64,000 nt of DNA from Stomoxys calcitrans (GCF_963082655.1 NC_081552.1:6014648-6078647); one strand, 5' to 3'. Shown: positions 34,289-46,020, numbered from the stretch's first letter. Numbers and translations are program-made. Notes: a model not told the origin generated them from the sequence alone.

Positions 34289-34668
34289 GTTTTCTAATCT
34301 AAAATACCTTTCATTTGAGTCTTATATGATTGGTGTATATTTATTTGGTAGGTTTTGGAGGTGGGGCGCCCCCCTAGGTACCCCATCCGAAATTTGGATA
34401 CTAAATTTTTGTTTGTAGGTTATTATAAGAGAGCACACAAAATTTCGCTTAAATCGCACGACCAATTCCGAGATCTGGTGTTTCTGAAAATGTTGGTAAG
34501 GGGGAGGGTCTGCCCCCTTCAGGTATCAAAAAATTTAGTACCCTATTTTCACAACGGGATCATTGTGCACCATCTGTGAAAATTTCAAGAAAATTGGTTC
34601 CGCCGTTTCTTATTCTATAAGGAACACACAAACAAACAAACCTACATACAAACACGACTAAGACTATC
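34284..34668 (+). repeat. Right part of the split tandem-unit element
   Basis: The unit wording resumes at once after the retrotransposon (aaaatacctttcatttgagt). A conserved tail follows with 'gaaaatttcaagaaaattgg' and 'aaggaacacacaaacaaac'. The same tail is at 46165-46270. Confidence 0.7.
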
Positions 34669-35236
34669 TGAAACCGGCCCTCTTTGCTGCGCTTCCTTTA
34701 ACACCGTATGAATTAAAACTTTCTTTTCAAATACTCTTCTTTGCATTCGCCAAGTTACGTATATATTTTGAGGCCATGTTTTTATAGAACTTTTGGACTA
34801 TTGTGGAAGCTTGTCCCAGGATTGGAGGGTTAAAAAAATAATACCGAAAAAAGTCAAGGTTAGTTCCTAGATTTTATTTATTTGAAGGATAGACAACATG
34901 TCAAAACAGTAGTGAAAACCATATGATCAACTTTGAACACACTCTCCTGTACCTCTCGCTCTCTTTTTCTTTGTTCGGCGCTGAATTTGTTGTTGGTGAT
35001 GCTCACTGTTGATTCACATCACATTGCCATCATTTTGTCTATTTTTGAATGCAATCGAATTTTCAGTTTTGTCGGCCTATCTTATGTCACCGTTGCGCAT
35101 TGGTACGCATCATAGGCTTACCAATGCCAAAAATATCAGAAAAAATTTTAAACATTGGATATTCCTTCAATAATAGTTGCAACAATCACTTATCCATTTA
35201 AGAATTCAGTTCACAAAAACTTACCCTAAATTTTTT
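34669..35236 (+). repeat. Beginning of a second copy of the same family, then unassigned DNA
   Basis: 'ctatctgaaaccggccctctttgctgcgcttcc' at 34666-34698 (given here in part) matches the left-end wording seen at 46281-46310, so one copy's tail runs directly into another's head. The remainder has no gene that I can name. Confidence 0.5.
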
Positions 35237-36024
35237 TGTATACCCTCCATCATAAACTAATTTCGTCATTTCGTTTGTAAAGCATCGAAATATTCATCTG
35301 AGACCTAACAAAGTATATATGTATATTTTTGATCGTGTTGACATTCTAAGTCGATTTAGCCATGCCGTCCATCTGTCGAAAGCACGCTAACTTTCAAAGG
35401 GATAAAGCGAGGCACATGAAATTTTGCACAAATACTTCCTATTAGTGTAGGTCAGTTGGGATTGTAAATGGGTCATATTGGTCTATGTTTTGATATATCT
35501 GCCATAGCGCAGAGGTTAGTATGTCCGCCTATGACGCTGAATGCCTGTGTTCGAATCCTGGCGGGACCATCAGAAAAAAATTTTCACCGGTGGTTTTCCC
35601 CTCCTAATGCTGGTGACAGCCGTGATTGTTATCCGATGGACTGAAATTTTGCGTGTATCTGTTACAGCGTCCACTAACCGTGCCAAGTATGGTTGAAATG
35701 GGTCTATAACCTGATATAGCTCCCACATATCTCGATATCCAGATTTGACATCTTGAGCCCCTGCAGTCCGTAATTTTTGTCCGATTTGGCCAAAATTTTG
35801 TACATGGTGTTCTGTTACGACTTTCAAAAACCGTGTAAACTACGGTCCAAATCTGTCTTTTACCTGATGTAGCTCCCATATAAACCGATCTCTCGGTTAT
35901 CCTTGTTCGGTTTGGTACGTAAAGTATGCCTTTCAACTTAAAATGTATTTTGTGTCAATTTTACGTAGAATCCATGGTGGTGGGTTTCGAAGATTCGGCC
36001 CGGCCAAACACGTTTTTACTTGTT
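35237..36024 (+). mobile_element. DINE-like element carrying a nested SINE
   Basis: The left end is 'gtataccctccatcataaac' and the right end 'cggcccggccaaacacg...cttgtt'. The microsatellite is reduced to a few bases. Family sequence is interrupted at about 35504 by a SINE head and resumes at about 35627. Confidence 0.7.
35504..35626 (+). mobile_element. SINE fragment nested in a DINE-like element
   Basis: 'tagcgcagaggttagtatg' (A box) and 'gttcgaatcctggcggg' (B box) match the minus-strand SINE at 9547-9854, here on the plus strand and truncated downstream. Confidence 0.75.
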
Positions 36025-36384
36025 GAATTTCAATTATTCTTAATTTATTTAAAATTTTTATTTAACGTTTATTTTAATACTTAAATCTTAATTTTGAGCC
36101 ATCGAAAAGTTAACATTTAATGCCGAATGTGTATGTTATTAGATAATAGCTTTATTTACAATCATCTCAGTATTTTTGTTGTTTACATTCATCTGTTTGC
36201 TCATCATATGGACAAATATTGACATTTTTAATAACACTATTCTTGAGTAATTCCGGTTTTGCTGTTACTCAATAAATCCCGTTTTATGGCTGCCTAATGG
36301 ACAAGTTCAAGCATTCAAACGAACGCATTGCAGAAATGAAGCCATGCAACTGTTAACAGTTGATGTTTAACTAACAGAGATATG

Positions 36385-36417
<33 letters not shown>

Positions 36418-37290
36418 ATGATTCTTAAAAAATGAGTTCATTTTGCAATTCTGCTCTCTGTTTACCTGTTGTCTGATAAGCACAAGTCAAGCTTAACTTG
36501 AAGACACTCAACCAAACCTATGGCTAATGAACGACAGTATGTATTTGTGTGTATGGTGGCATGGCAAGGTAGTTGTTTTGTATTTAGTTAGTGTGAGAGT
36601 ATCTGTTTTATGGCTACTAAAGGGGTTTTGCTACACTTCGGCTTAACAGATGTTAAGCTTAGTTGCAAAACAAACGAGCCATAGAGTGGACGAGCTGACG
36701 GACAGACTTAACAAAAAAAAAAAACTTACCAACATCGCGTAAAACCGTTAACAAACGCTGGCATTAAAGTAGAGAATAACGAATACCGGACAACAAACAC
36801 ACATTGACAAACCAAAAATAAAAAAGTACTTAACTAAGCAAAGAAATCAACGGTGATTTAGCTTCAACTGAAACGTCAACCTCATGCTTTATTATTTGTT
36901 CTTGTCTTTGTGTTCAGAGCAGTGCAAGAAAAGACCACTTTTTGTTTTGGTAAGCCCAACCAAAAATCAAAACGAAAACGATTTACAAATTTGCAATTAT
37001 TCGTAAATCGTTATACCAAACACAAAAAGCGCATTAAAAATTGGCATAAAATTCATTATTAAGAAAAAAATTGCAAACGCGTACGCGAGTCAAATTTGAT
37101 AAAAAAAATTGGAAAAAAATCCCAAAATTAAGAAAGTCTTTGAACCCATCAAGAAAAACAAAATTCCAAAGGCTACACAAATTGCCAAAGTGTTATTGCT
37201 AAACAAATAAAACGCCAAAATCCCATTAATTGAAGGCCTAGTTAATCAAGCGTTAAAAGAAGATCGATTCAATAAACAACTCCATTGACC
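36025..37290 (+). promoter_or_regulatory. Probable promoter and 5' UTR of the exon at 37291
   Basis: No coding sequence is seen. A CT/GA tract at 36384-36417 is of the kind bound by GAGA factor in fly promoters. The 36900-37290 part is an A-rich leader-like stretch that ends in a good initiation context (TTGACCATGG). The transcription start is not identifiable by eye. Confidence 0.45.
36384..36417 (+). repeat. CT microsatellite (GAGA-type)
   Basis: A tract of TC repeats broken by one TTT, about 0.9 kb upstream of the candidate first exon. Confidence 0.85.
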
Positions 37291-37468
37291 ATGGATATGG
37301 CCTGGCGTTTTCGCATCATGATTTTTGCCGTGGTGGCCTTGATGGTATTTGGAGACTTTTTCGGCTATGGTGGCATGATGCGAGTGGTTAAATCCGATCC
37401 AAATCAACAAACCGCAGCGGGGGCGGGCAAATTCCAGCAGAAAAACGCCGAAATCGAAATAAGTGAAG
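37291..37468 (+). CDS. Candidate first coding exon of a host membrane-anchored protein
   Basis: The ATG has a strong fly context (GACCATGG). The first residues (MDMAWRFRIMIFAVVALMVF) give a short basic N-terminus and a hydrophobic segment of about 16-18 residues, as in a signal-anchor or signal peptide. Then come GDFFGYGG and a hydrophilic stalk-like stretch rich in Gln, Lys and Glu. The exon ends in phase 1 at a textbook splice donor (GAAG|GTGAGT, GT at 37469-37470), and the reading frame beyond it soon stops. A short cytosolic tail, membrane anchor and stem is the plan of Golgi type II enzymes, but I do not recognise the family. No second exon is identified in the window, so the next intron may extend past it or hold the repeats that follow. 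Confidence 0.55.
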
Positions 37469-38220
37469 GTGAGTTGGTCGCACAACAAAACAATCGTCAT
37501 GCTTATATGTATGGGATCAGCAGGTTTTGCTTCCCTTAGCCAAATAAAGGCAAACAGAATGGCTCCGGCCAATAATAAGAACAAAGGTGGCCCCCACAGA
37601 CGTATATGATTTTCATTGGGAGACATTGCCAAATACTGCAGGCACGACAAAGTCATCGTCATTAATTAAAACATTTGGCCAATACCCATTTTTTGGCTAT
37701 AGTATTGATTGCGATATTTGGCAATACCAGCCAGCGATTGATTTGGTGGCTTGAGCAGCTACAACATTTGCATAAAATAAGCATTGCAAATACTGGCAAT
37801 GTTTTATTAGCATGTGTGTTTGTAATGTTGTATTGCCAAATAACCTCTTTTGACTTTTCATCGAATGAGGTCAACTCTTAGCTTTGCCTGCGAATTGTGT
37901 AAATTTAATTTGCATTCATTTTGAATTCCCAATCAAAACGAAGCAAATCCCCAAAATCAATTAATTTCATTAATTCGTTTACATGTTTGTCCTGTTATCC
38001 AACATGTATTTACAATGCAAACATCAGCATGCGAAAATACATATATTAATATATGTTGAAGTTTGTTTGTATTGATTTGAATCAATATTTTTGATCGGAA
38101 ATTGGATATACAAAAACCTTAATACCAAAAGACTATTTGATGCAATAGACCAACCAATATCATGGATGCACAAGGGATAGAAAAGCCTTAAAACATAAAA
38201 AACAAAAACCCATTCAAAAT
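37469..38220 (+). other. Probable intron start, no other gene
   Basis: Follows the splice donor. The words TTGCCAAATA/TATTTGGCAA recur several times between 37540 and 37850. Open frames on both strands here are not supported by any motif. Confidence 0.4.
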
Positions 38221-38345
38221 TTTGTTATACACATCACTATAGGATGCGGGTATACTTATCAAGTCATTCCGTTTGTAACACCTCGAAATATTGATTAAGA
38301 TTCCATAAAGTAAATTATTCTTGATAGTTTCGACATTCGTAAAAA
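38221..38345 (+). repeat. Left end of an old DINE-like element
   Basis: 'tatacacatcactataggat', 'gtcattccgtttgtaacacc' and 'ttcttgatagtttcgacatt' are the diverged left end and core. The matching right half may be 39597-40387. Confidence 0.6.
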
Positions 38346-39170
38346 TTCACAAACTTGAACAACTTTTTTTATAAAGGTATAATTTTGACCAAATTTTCTG
38401 CACAACCAACATTTTTATAAAAAATTGTGTTCGTAATAAAATTTGGAAAAGGTTCTATAGAAATGAAAAATTTTTTATTTGTATGTGAATATGAAATGAA
38501 AAATTTGGATACATTTTTCTATTGAAAAAAATGTTTACGAAAATGTGTAAAGAAATAAAATTTTGGCAAAAGTTTTTTTTTATAAAATGTTGACAACGTT
38601 TTCTATGAAATTAAACTAAACCGATCACAAAATGTCTTTTAATAAAAAAAATGTTGACGAAAGAAATAAAATTTTGACAAAACTCTCTTTAGAACAATAA
38701 ATTTAAAATAAAATTTTGACAAATATTTGAAAAATTTTTCCTTTGAAAAAATTGGCATAAAGTTTCATAACAATTTTTTTGAAAACATTTTCTATAGAAA
38801 TGCAATTTTAAATAATAAATGTTGCTATGTTTATAAAATAAAGCCAAATTTCATAAGAAAATAATTTAAATTATATAAAAATATTCGCTACAAAAAACAC
38901 TTTACCAATTTCTAAAGAAAAAAAAATTGAAAATTTTTTCTGTGGAAATAAAATTTTGGTCGTTTCTTTAGAAAAAATGTAGACAAAATTTTCTAAAGAA
39001 ACAGAATTTTAAGAACAAATTTTTACATAGACGTTTTATAGACAAAATGTTTTCAATGGACTTAAATTTAGAAAATAATTTTTACAGAACGTGACAAAAT
39101 TTTCCATAAAACATCTTTTTTTGCAAAATTTCCATAAAAAATTACAAAAAAAAAAATTACCCTTACCCCT
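38346..39170. repeat. Degenerate 'AAATTTT-TATAGAAA' low-complexity array
   Basis: Loose repetition of words like aaattttgacaaa and tctatagaaat with a spacing of a few tens of bases. Similar patches occur at 45540-45640, 50860-50950 and 52010-52340. No gene. Confidence 0.55.
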
Positions 39171-39596
39171 ATTTTGATCTCGGAAATCGGTGCACCGATT
39201 TAAGCAAAATTTTGTGTGAAAACTTATGGTATGGCTATTGGCAAGTCAAAAACATTGAAAATGGGGACAGGCCCGACAGATATAGGCCTAGATCTATTTC
39301 GAGCTAAATTTTTTCAACACATTTATGCTGCTACATAAATAAAGGAAGATGACATCTAAGCATTCGTAAGCATTTGCCAAACTTGCTCTCAAACTCCGAA
39401 ATCTAACGCTGATACTGCTTTGTAAGAGTTTCCGTTGCAATTATGTTAGCTACTGAAGTGATAACTATTCCAACAGAAAACTGTAAGTTGTTAAACATTT
39501 TGACGTTCTAATTTAGCTAATTTTATTGCTTTATCTACCGGTTAATGTTTATTTTTAATGTATAAATGTGGATTTAAGAGAAAAAATACAAAAAAT

Positions 39597-40387
39597 GTTT
39601 TCTTGGCTTCTTGAACTTCTAGGGGATGCAGTTTTTATCCGACTTAATTGACATTTTGTATGAGGTATTTTATTTTGACTTTTTAAAACTGATCCATCAT
39701 ATCGGTTCATAACATGATATACACCCAGAGAAAATTTGATACCAAACCAAATTTTAAGTCAAAGTTTAACAATACTTCTAGCTGGATGACATGAATATAA
39801 ATGGGACGCCGTCAATTCTTAAAAGCCTTTTGTCCCTTGTCTGGTATTAAATTGATACCAAATAGTATTAAAAAACTTTGCTAATAACGCAGACAAAATA
39901 ATACCAGGCGGTATTGGCAAAGTACCGTCACTTTTCTATCAGTGTAGCTGCCATAAAACCGATCTCAATTACGAGGGTTTAATTACTATGTGATTTAGAT
40001 AAAATTTAGCAAATAGCGATCTCCCAATTTGAAGTATTCAGCCTCTAGATGGCGTAATTATTATCCGATTTGGTTGGAATATGGTACGTAAAGTTTTGCT
40101 ATGACTTACAATAGCCGTACCAAGTATGGTTTAAATCCGTCCATAACCTGATATGGCTCCCTTATAAGCCGAACGGCCGATTTGACTTCTTGAGCATCCG
40201 ATTTGGATGAAAATAAAAACGTTTGTATGTCTTGCCACTGGCATGAAAGATATGCTCCATTTCGGTCTCTAACTTGACATAGCTCCTATATATTTGAAAA
40301 AGTCATTAAAAAACTTGCCACATACGTTCCATAGTGGAGGGTATATAAGATACTGGCCGGCCGAACTTAATGCGCTTTTACTTGTTT
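39597..40387 (+). mobile_element. Right part of a DINE-like element, with nested MITE
   Basis: Contains family units ('ttggcttcttgaacttctag', 'ccgatttggttggaatatgg') and a right end 'actggccggccgaacttaat...cttgttt'. It is broken at 39722 by a 223-bp insertion. Confidence 0.65.
39722..39944. mobile_element. 223-bp MITE inserted at TA
   Basis: The host repeat should read gatatagctgccat. Here it reads gata-TA-[insert]-TA-gctgcc, which gives a TA duplication at 39720-39721 and 39945-39946. The ends CACCCAGAGAAAA and, reversed, CACTGATAGAAAA form imperfect inverted repeats. A TA target suggests a Tc1/mariner-type source. No coding capacity. Confidence 0.7.
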
Positions 40388-42499
40388 GTACTATTCGTCC
40401 CATAGTGTTGCATATCTAATAAATATATTCATGTAATAGCAACAGCAACAGCAACAACAACTATAACAACTACATGACAGCAATCCGGGTGTTGTGTTGT
40501 AATAGGTTCGAATATCTTGTTTTGTTTCCTATGCGCTTTGGTTATTCAACATTCATTATTCATCACACTCGCCAGTTGCTTCCCATCAAGTGCTAGTCGC
40601 ATTGAGGTTTCATGTATTGTATTGGTAATGGTAACCGATTTCTTGTTAGAAACCACATAAACAATAACAACATAACGCCAACAGCATCAACATAAATTTT
40701 CAAACTTGCTCAGATTTTATTACGAGCATATGAAAGAAAGAAAGATGTACCACAAAAGAAGTGGCAAAACAAGAGGTATTAAATAATAAATAAAAAAACA
40801 TATAACAGAAGACAGACGGATGGGTATATGGACGGATGGTTGGTTGACTTGAAATTTTACTTGGCGGGAGAAAAACTGGCCATGCTACGCTTAAAAGATC
40901 ATGTGGTGTACCAATACACAAGTCAAGTTAAGGTCCATTGAAGGTGAAAGTGAAAATTTTGTTAATTTTACTTTTTTCGGCGGTAGGAAGGGGTAGCAAA
41001 ACTTTTCGCCAAAAAACACATAGCAAATGTCGGCTTCAAGTTTCATAGTAGTTATAGTTGTTGTATTTCAAAGTGTTCATGCCACTTGTTTGTTACTTGC
41101 CTCGCTATAAAACTGGGGAAAACGTGATACGGTTTCAATTCAAAGACAACAGCTAAATAAATATTCATGACCGACAACAATTTTTTAAAGCACTCAGATA
41201 TCCACTTCATATCCGTATGACTCGCCTGACATCCACAATACTAACTACTCTATTTATTTATCCGTGTGTAATTATGGCACACAATGCGAAACAGCTGTAA
41301 TGACAGTGGGACAGGCAAACTCTTCAAACTGCTGGCACAAAATTGGAAACGGAAATTATATAAAAAAGGGGCTAGTTGCTAATATGCAATAATGTAATTA
41401 AAAGTTGGAAGAGATCTGAAACAGAGGACTGTTTTCAATGAGTGGTAAATTCAAAAAATTTTGTACCAGAAAATTACCCAAAATCTGAACCGATCGTGAC
41501 CAAACTTCTTAGATAATTTGGTAGGCATCGAGGAAAGCTTTGTATAAATCTGAACCGATTTCTATGAAGTTTACCAGTAATATTAAGGATCATACAAATC
41601 CTTTCAGCCAAATTTTAAGCGAATCGATTAACAAATGAGCACTTTATTGGAATATTTCTCAAAATCGGTGATAGTCGTCGAGGAAAGCGCTGTAGTAAAT
41701 TTTAGCAAGATTAGCAATAAATACGCTAACGGTAAATCGGAATCGAATTTTATGAAGCTCACCAGTAATGTCAAGAGGCAAGAGAAAATCATTCCTTCCA
41801 ATTTTCGAAAGAATCGGTTAACAAGTGACCATTTTATTCCATTATTACTGCAAATAGGACGAATAGATATATGGGAGCAATATCCAATTCTGAACTGACT
41901 TTTTCCAATTTCAATAGGCCTTGTCTCTACGTAAAAAATAAAATATATGAGATATAAATCGAATCAGAGAGTGATTGAGTCGATCCGTATACTTATCAAT
42001 GGGTCAATCTCTCTTCTTTCTGGATGTTACAAACAAATGTTCTAAGTTATAATGCCCTGTAACGCAGTAGTGATGTATGGTATAAAAAATTGTCCCTAGT
42101 TGTGATATTACCTTAATAAAATATTTAAGCGAAATATATTTTTGTATGCCCAACATTTAGATACTTAAAGTTCAATATGGTATTTTCTGTTCAGATTGAG
42201 CTACAGCTTTCAAAAATTGGATATAGTTAGACCTTGAGTTAAACGGCGACTAGAATATATATTTTTTTAATTCGTATATTTATATTTAGGTACTACAACG
42301 TACAAAACGGTACTTTCTTTACAGATTGAGCTCGAGTTCTTTACATTGGAATACGGATACAGCTTAATAGTATATATAGAGCTACTATATGATTTTTCTA
42401 GAGCTCTCAAAATTGGGATACAAGTAAATCTTGACAGTATTTAAAGGGAGATTAGAAGATTTTTTTTTTGAAATACGTACATATTATTATCAATGATTT
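40388..42499. other. 2.1 kb with no gene recognised
   Basis: A CAA/CAG-rich patch lies at 40437-40475. The 41440-41900 stretch shows diverged repetition of phrases like 'gaaccgatttctatgaagtt' and 'cgaaagaatcggttaacaag', perhaps an old repeat. No exon is supported. Confidence 0.35.
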
Positions 42500-43200
42500 G
42501 GGATCTATCTACAGATGGGCAAGTAATAACTGTTTGGATCCCAACCCATCGACATATAAATATAGTTATTGGAAAATACAAACTCTTCAAGCCAACATCG
42601 AATTAACAATTTAGGGCAATGCAATAGAACGAGTAGAGTCGTCCTGCAATTTGGGTCTAACTTTTAATTCAAAGCTAACATGGACAAACCATATTTACCG
42701 TGCTTCCGGTAAAGCACATTGTATCCTAAGAAATTTATGGATTATGCGAACATATACTTTTCTAAATATTGGGATGATGCTTGCTAAGGCATATCTAACC
42801 CTACTTTACGGTTGTGAAGTCATTGCATATTGTGACTACAATGACTCCAGGACATTTAATGACGCATTTAACAACATCGCACGCTACGTCTTTAACAATA
42901 CAAGGAGAGACAGAATATCGGAGTTTGCTTACCAAGTTGTTTACGTTTAATTTCACAATTATCTTAAGATCAGATGCTTATAACAGTTACATTGTATAAT
43001 ATACACAAAAGAACCTCCTTATCTCTATAATCGTGTGGTGTTCGCGATATCCAGCAGAGGAAAAAAAAAACACATTCTACCAACATTCAAAAAACTCTGT
43101 TCTGAACGCCAATTTTTTTACCAACACATCATGTCTTTGGAACTTGCTTCCCAATTATTTGCAATTGTTAACCAATGCTTCCGCTTTTAAGACTGAACTT
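42500..43200 (+). pseudogene. LINE reverse-transcriptase C-terminal remnant
   Basis: From about 42530 the plus strand reads 'NNCLDPNPSTYKYSYW', a stop, then 'NAIERVESSCNLGLTFNSKL' and 'TWTNHIYRASGKAHCILRNL', the thumb region of a non-LTR reverse transcriptase. It continues with 'LAKAYLTLLYGCEV' and 'FNNIARYVFNNTRRDRIS'. After a frameshift, 'CLWNLLPNYLQ' near 43130-43165 is the usual C-terminus. It carries a stop and frameshifts, and it ends where a DINE-like element begins. Confidence 0.75.
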
Positions 43201-43264
43201 TTTATACCCACCACCATAGGATGGGGTTGTACTAATCTAATCATTCTGAGTCGATCTAGCCAAG

Positions 43265-43411
43265 TCCGTCCGTCCGTTTGAAATCACGATAGCGGTCGAA
43301 CGCGTCGGGCTAGCGGTTAACTATTTTGCCCCGATACTAGCCAAGTCCGTTTGAAATCACGATAGCTGTCGAACGCGTCGGGCTAGCGGTTAACTATTTT
43401 GCCCCGATACT
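43265..43411 (+). repeat. 73-bp tandem duplication
   Basis: The block containing 'ttgaaatcacgatagc' at 43278 is repeated at 43351, including 'cgggctagcggttaactatt', with one clear substitution (cggt/ctgt) and loss of two GTCC units. Confidence 0.85.
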
Positions 43412-43643
43412 TAAATTTAATGTAGGTCGTTGGGGATTGAAAATGGGCCATATCGGGTCAGATTAGGATATAGCTCCCATATAAACCGATTTTCCGATTT
43501 GACTACTTAAGCCCCTGGAAGCCGCAATTTTTGTCCGATTTGGCTGAAATTTGGCACATAGTGTTCTGTTATGACTTTCAACAACTGTTTCAAATACGGT
43601 TCAAATCGGTCTATTACCTGATATAGCGTTTATATGGGAAAAC

Positions 43644-43647
<4 letters not shown>

Positions 43648-43676
<29 letters not shown>
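43648..43676 (+). repeat. CT microsatellite
   Basis: A pure CT run inside the DINE-like element, replacing the family's 'cgatctctc' wording. Confidence 0.9.
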
Positions 43677-43679
<3 letters not shown>

Positions 43680-43875
43680 CATCCTTGTTCGGTTCCTAGC
43701 AGCATTGATTTTTGCTGGTTTGACAGTAGTTTGGTACGTAAAATAAAATTATACCCTTGAACTAAATTTATTTTGTATAAATTTTTAGCATAATCCATGG
43801 TAGTGGGTCCCCAGGATTCGGCCCGGCCAAACTTAGCAATCTTTTACTTTTTGTTAATAATTTATTAGTTATTAT

Positions 43876-45020
43876 TTTTTTATACCCACCTCCGAAGGAT
43901 GGAGGTATATTAATATTGTCATTCCGTTAACAACACATCAAAATATCCATTTCCGACTTTATAAAGTATATATATTTTTGATCGTCGTAAACTCTAAGAG
44001 GATCTAACCATATATGTCCGTCTGCCTGTTTAAATCACGCTACAGTCTTTAAAAGTAGAGATATAGAGCTGAAACTTTGCACAGGTTCTTTTTTTGTTCA
44101 TAGGCAGGTTAAGTTCCTGATTGGCTATATCGGACTAAATCCTGATATAACCGCCACATAGACCGATCCGCCGATTTAATGTCATAGGCCCATAAAAACC
44201 ACATTTATTAGCCGATTTTGTTGAAAATTGGGGCAGTGAGTTTTGTTAGGACATTCGACATCCTTCTTCAATTTGGCCTAGATCGGTTCAGATTTGGATA
44301 TAGCTGCCATATAAACCCGTCTCTCGATTTAAGGTTTTGGATCCATAAAAGGCGCATTTATTGTCCGATGTCGCCATTTGGGTCAGTGAGTTGTGTTAGG
44401 CTCCTCGACACATTTCTGCAATTATTTCTGTACCCGATCGGTACTGATTTGGATATACCATGTAGACCGATCTCTCGATTTAAAGCCCTGGGCCCATAAA
44501 AGGGGCATTTATAGTCCGATTTTGCCAAAAATTTTGGACAGCAGGTTGTGTTAGGCCTTTCGACATCATATTTGGACCAGGTTTGAATATAGCTGCCATA
44601 TAGACCAAACTCTCGATTTAAGGTTTTGGGCCCATAAAGGACTCATTTATTTTCGATGTCGCCGATATTTGGACTATGAGTTGTTTTAGGACCTTCGATA
44701 TCATTCTTCAATTTGGCTCAGATCGATTCAGATTTGGATATAGCTGCCGTTTAGACCGGTCTCTCGATTTAAAGTTTTGGCCCCACAAAAGGCTTTCGAT
44801 TTCGCTGAAATTTGACACAGTGACTTGTGTTTAGCTTTTCGACATCCGTGTCGTAAATGGTTCAGATCGGTCTATATTTGGATATAGCTACCAAAAAGAC
44901 CAGTATTTTATTCCACAATTTTGAACAATGACTTGTATTTATTAGACCTCTCAATGTCCGTACCGAATTTGGTCCAAATCGGACCCTATTTCGATATAGC
45001 TGCTACGGGGGCATAAATTA
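43876..45020 (+). mobile_element. Second DINE-like subfamily ('cctccgaaggatgg')
   Basis: The left end 'tatacccacctccgaaggat' is followed by the core 'atttttgatcgtcgtaaact'. Tandem units of about 140-160 bp carry 'gcatttattgtccgatgtcgcc', 'gtgttaggc...cttcgacatcatt' and 'gatatagctgccatatagac'. The unit sequence is related to, but distinct from, that of 3615-5087. The right end is lost. Confidence 0.7.
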
Positions 45021-45685
45021 TGCCTGGTCTGACCTACAGTTATAACTTGACATGGAATGTAGCGAGGGTAGTGAAGCAACGAGGTTATTCTAGTTAGATA
45101 CCTAAAATAACAAAAATGTTTGCAAAATTAAACATTTTAAAATTTTTATATATTTCCGTGACATAAAATTTCTCCAAAAATTTTGATATGACCGGTTATT
45201 GTGAATATGTTGATTTTAATACAAATTTCACACAAAGTTCACCAAACTCTATGCATTATGCAATTATTTCGATTTCTGCGTATATTTTGAGTGGCGGAAC
45301 TGCATTTGAATTTCATGAATTCAATATGCAAATATGAGAAATTCCAAAACACATTCATCTATTTTCAATAATCAATTCATAGGAAATACGAAACATTGCA
45401 GTGAATTGATTATATGACTAAGTTTGGATTTTTTCTGTGAGCTGCGAATTCTATGTAGGAAATTCATTTTAAAATAACACTTCTACACAAAGCTATTCTT
45501 TTTTCAGAAAATTAAATCTTCAAAACCAAGTTATTTAAAAATGTAATTTTAAACAAATTTTCTGCAACACTCAAAATTTCGACAAAATTTTCTCTAAAAT
45601 AAAATAAAAAAAAGAAACTGAAACAATTTTCCATATCATTAAATTTTTGACCAAGTCATACATATGATTATAATATTAGTAGCTC
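45021..45685. other. AT-rich, no gene
   Basis: Includes a patch of the degenerate AAATTTT repetition at 45540-45640. Confidence 0.4.
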
Positions 45686-45689
45686 CCGT

Positions 45690-46020
45690 CGCCCTCCGCT
45701 TTATTGTCGTGATCGAGTCTTGGTTTCAATTTGGGTGTAAAATTGTTCATTAGCCGAACGTAGAATAGATTTCCAAGCGCTTGAATTTTCTACGCAGTTT
45801 CTTCAATCTCTGACACCCAGTGTCGAGATATTTTTCTTCACTTGGTCGTTCCATCGGAGTTTTGGACTTCCTATTTTGCGTATTACGTGAGTATCGCCTT
45901 CAAAAGATTTCTTGAAGAGAGTTCGTCATTCATTCTGACAACATTGACCTAGCTAACGCAGTCGTTGTGTTTTGATACGTTTAACTAAGCTATGGAACGG
46001 CATTACTAGTCACCCTACCC
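45690..46020 (-). pseudogene. LINE C-terminal remnant
   Basis: On the minus strand, with frameshifts, the text includes 'VNVVRMNDELSSR' and, past further frame breaks, pieces resembling the 'GRPKLRW...LGVRDWR' ending found in many RTE/CR1-like LINEs. It is not functional. Confidence 0.5.

Larger units (their letters stand above)
43199..43854 (+). mobile_element. DINE-like element, 'cccaccacc' subfamily
   Basis: The left end is 'tttatacccaccaccatagg' and the right end 'tcggcccggccaaacttagc'. It has an internal 73-bp direct duplication (about 43265-43411) and a CT run. Confidence 0.75.

Noticed and set aside
42814..43281. Two short independent genes
   Set aside because: Together with 42651-42950 they read as one frameshifted LINE reverse-transcriptase end; the last part is a DINE-like left terminus.
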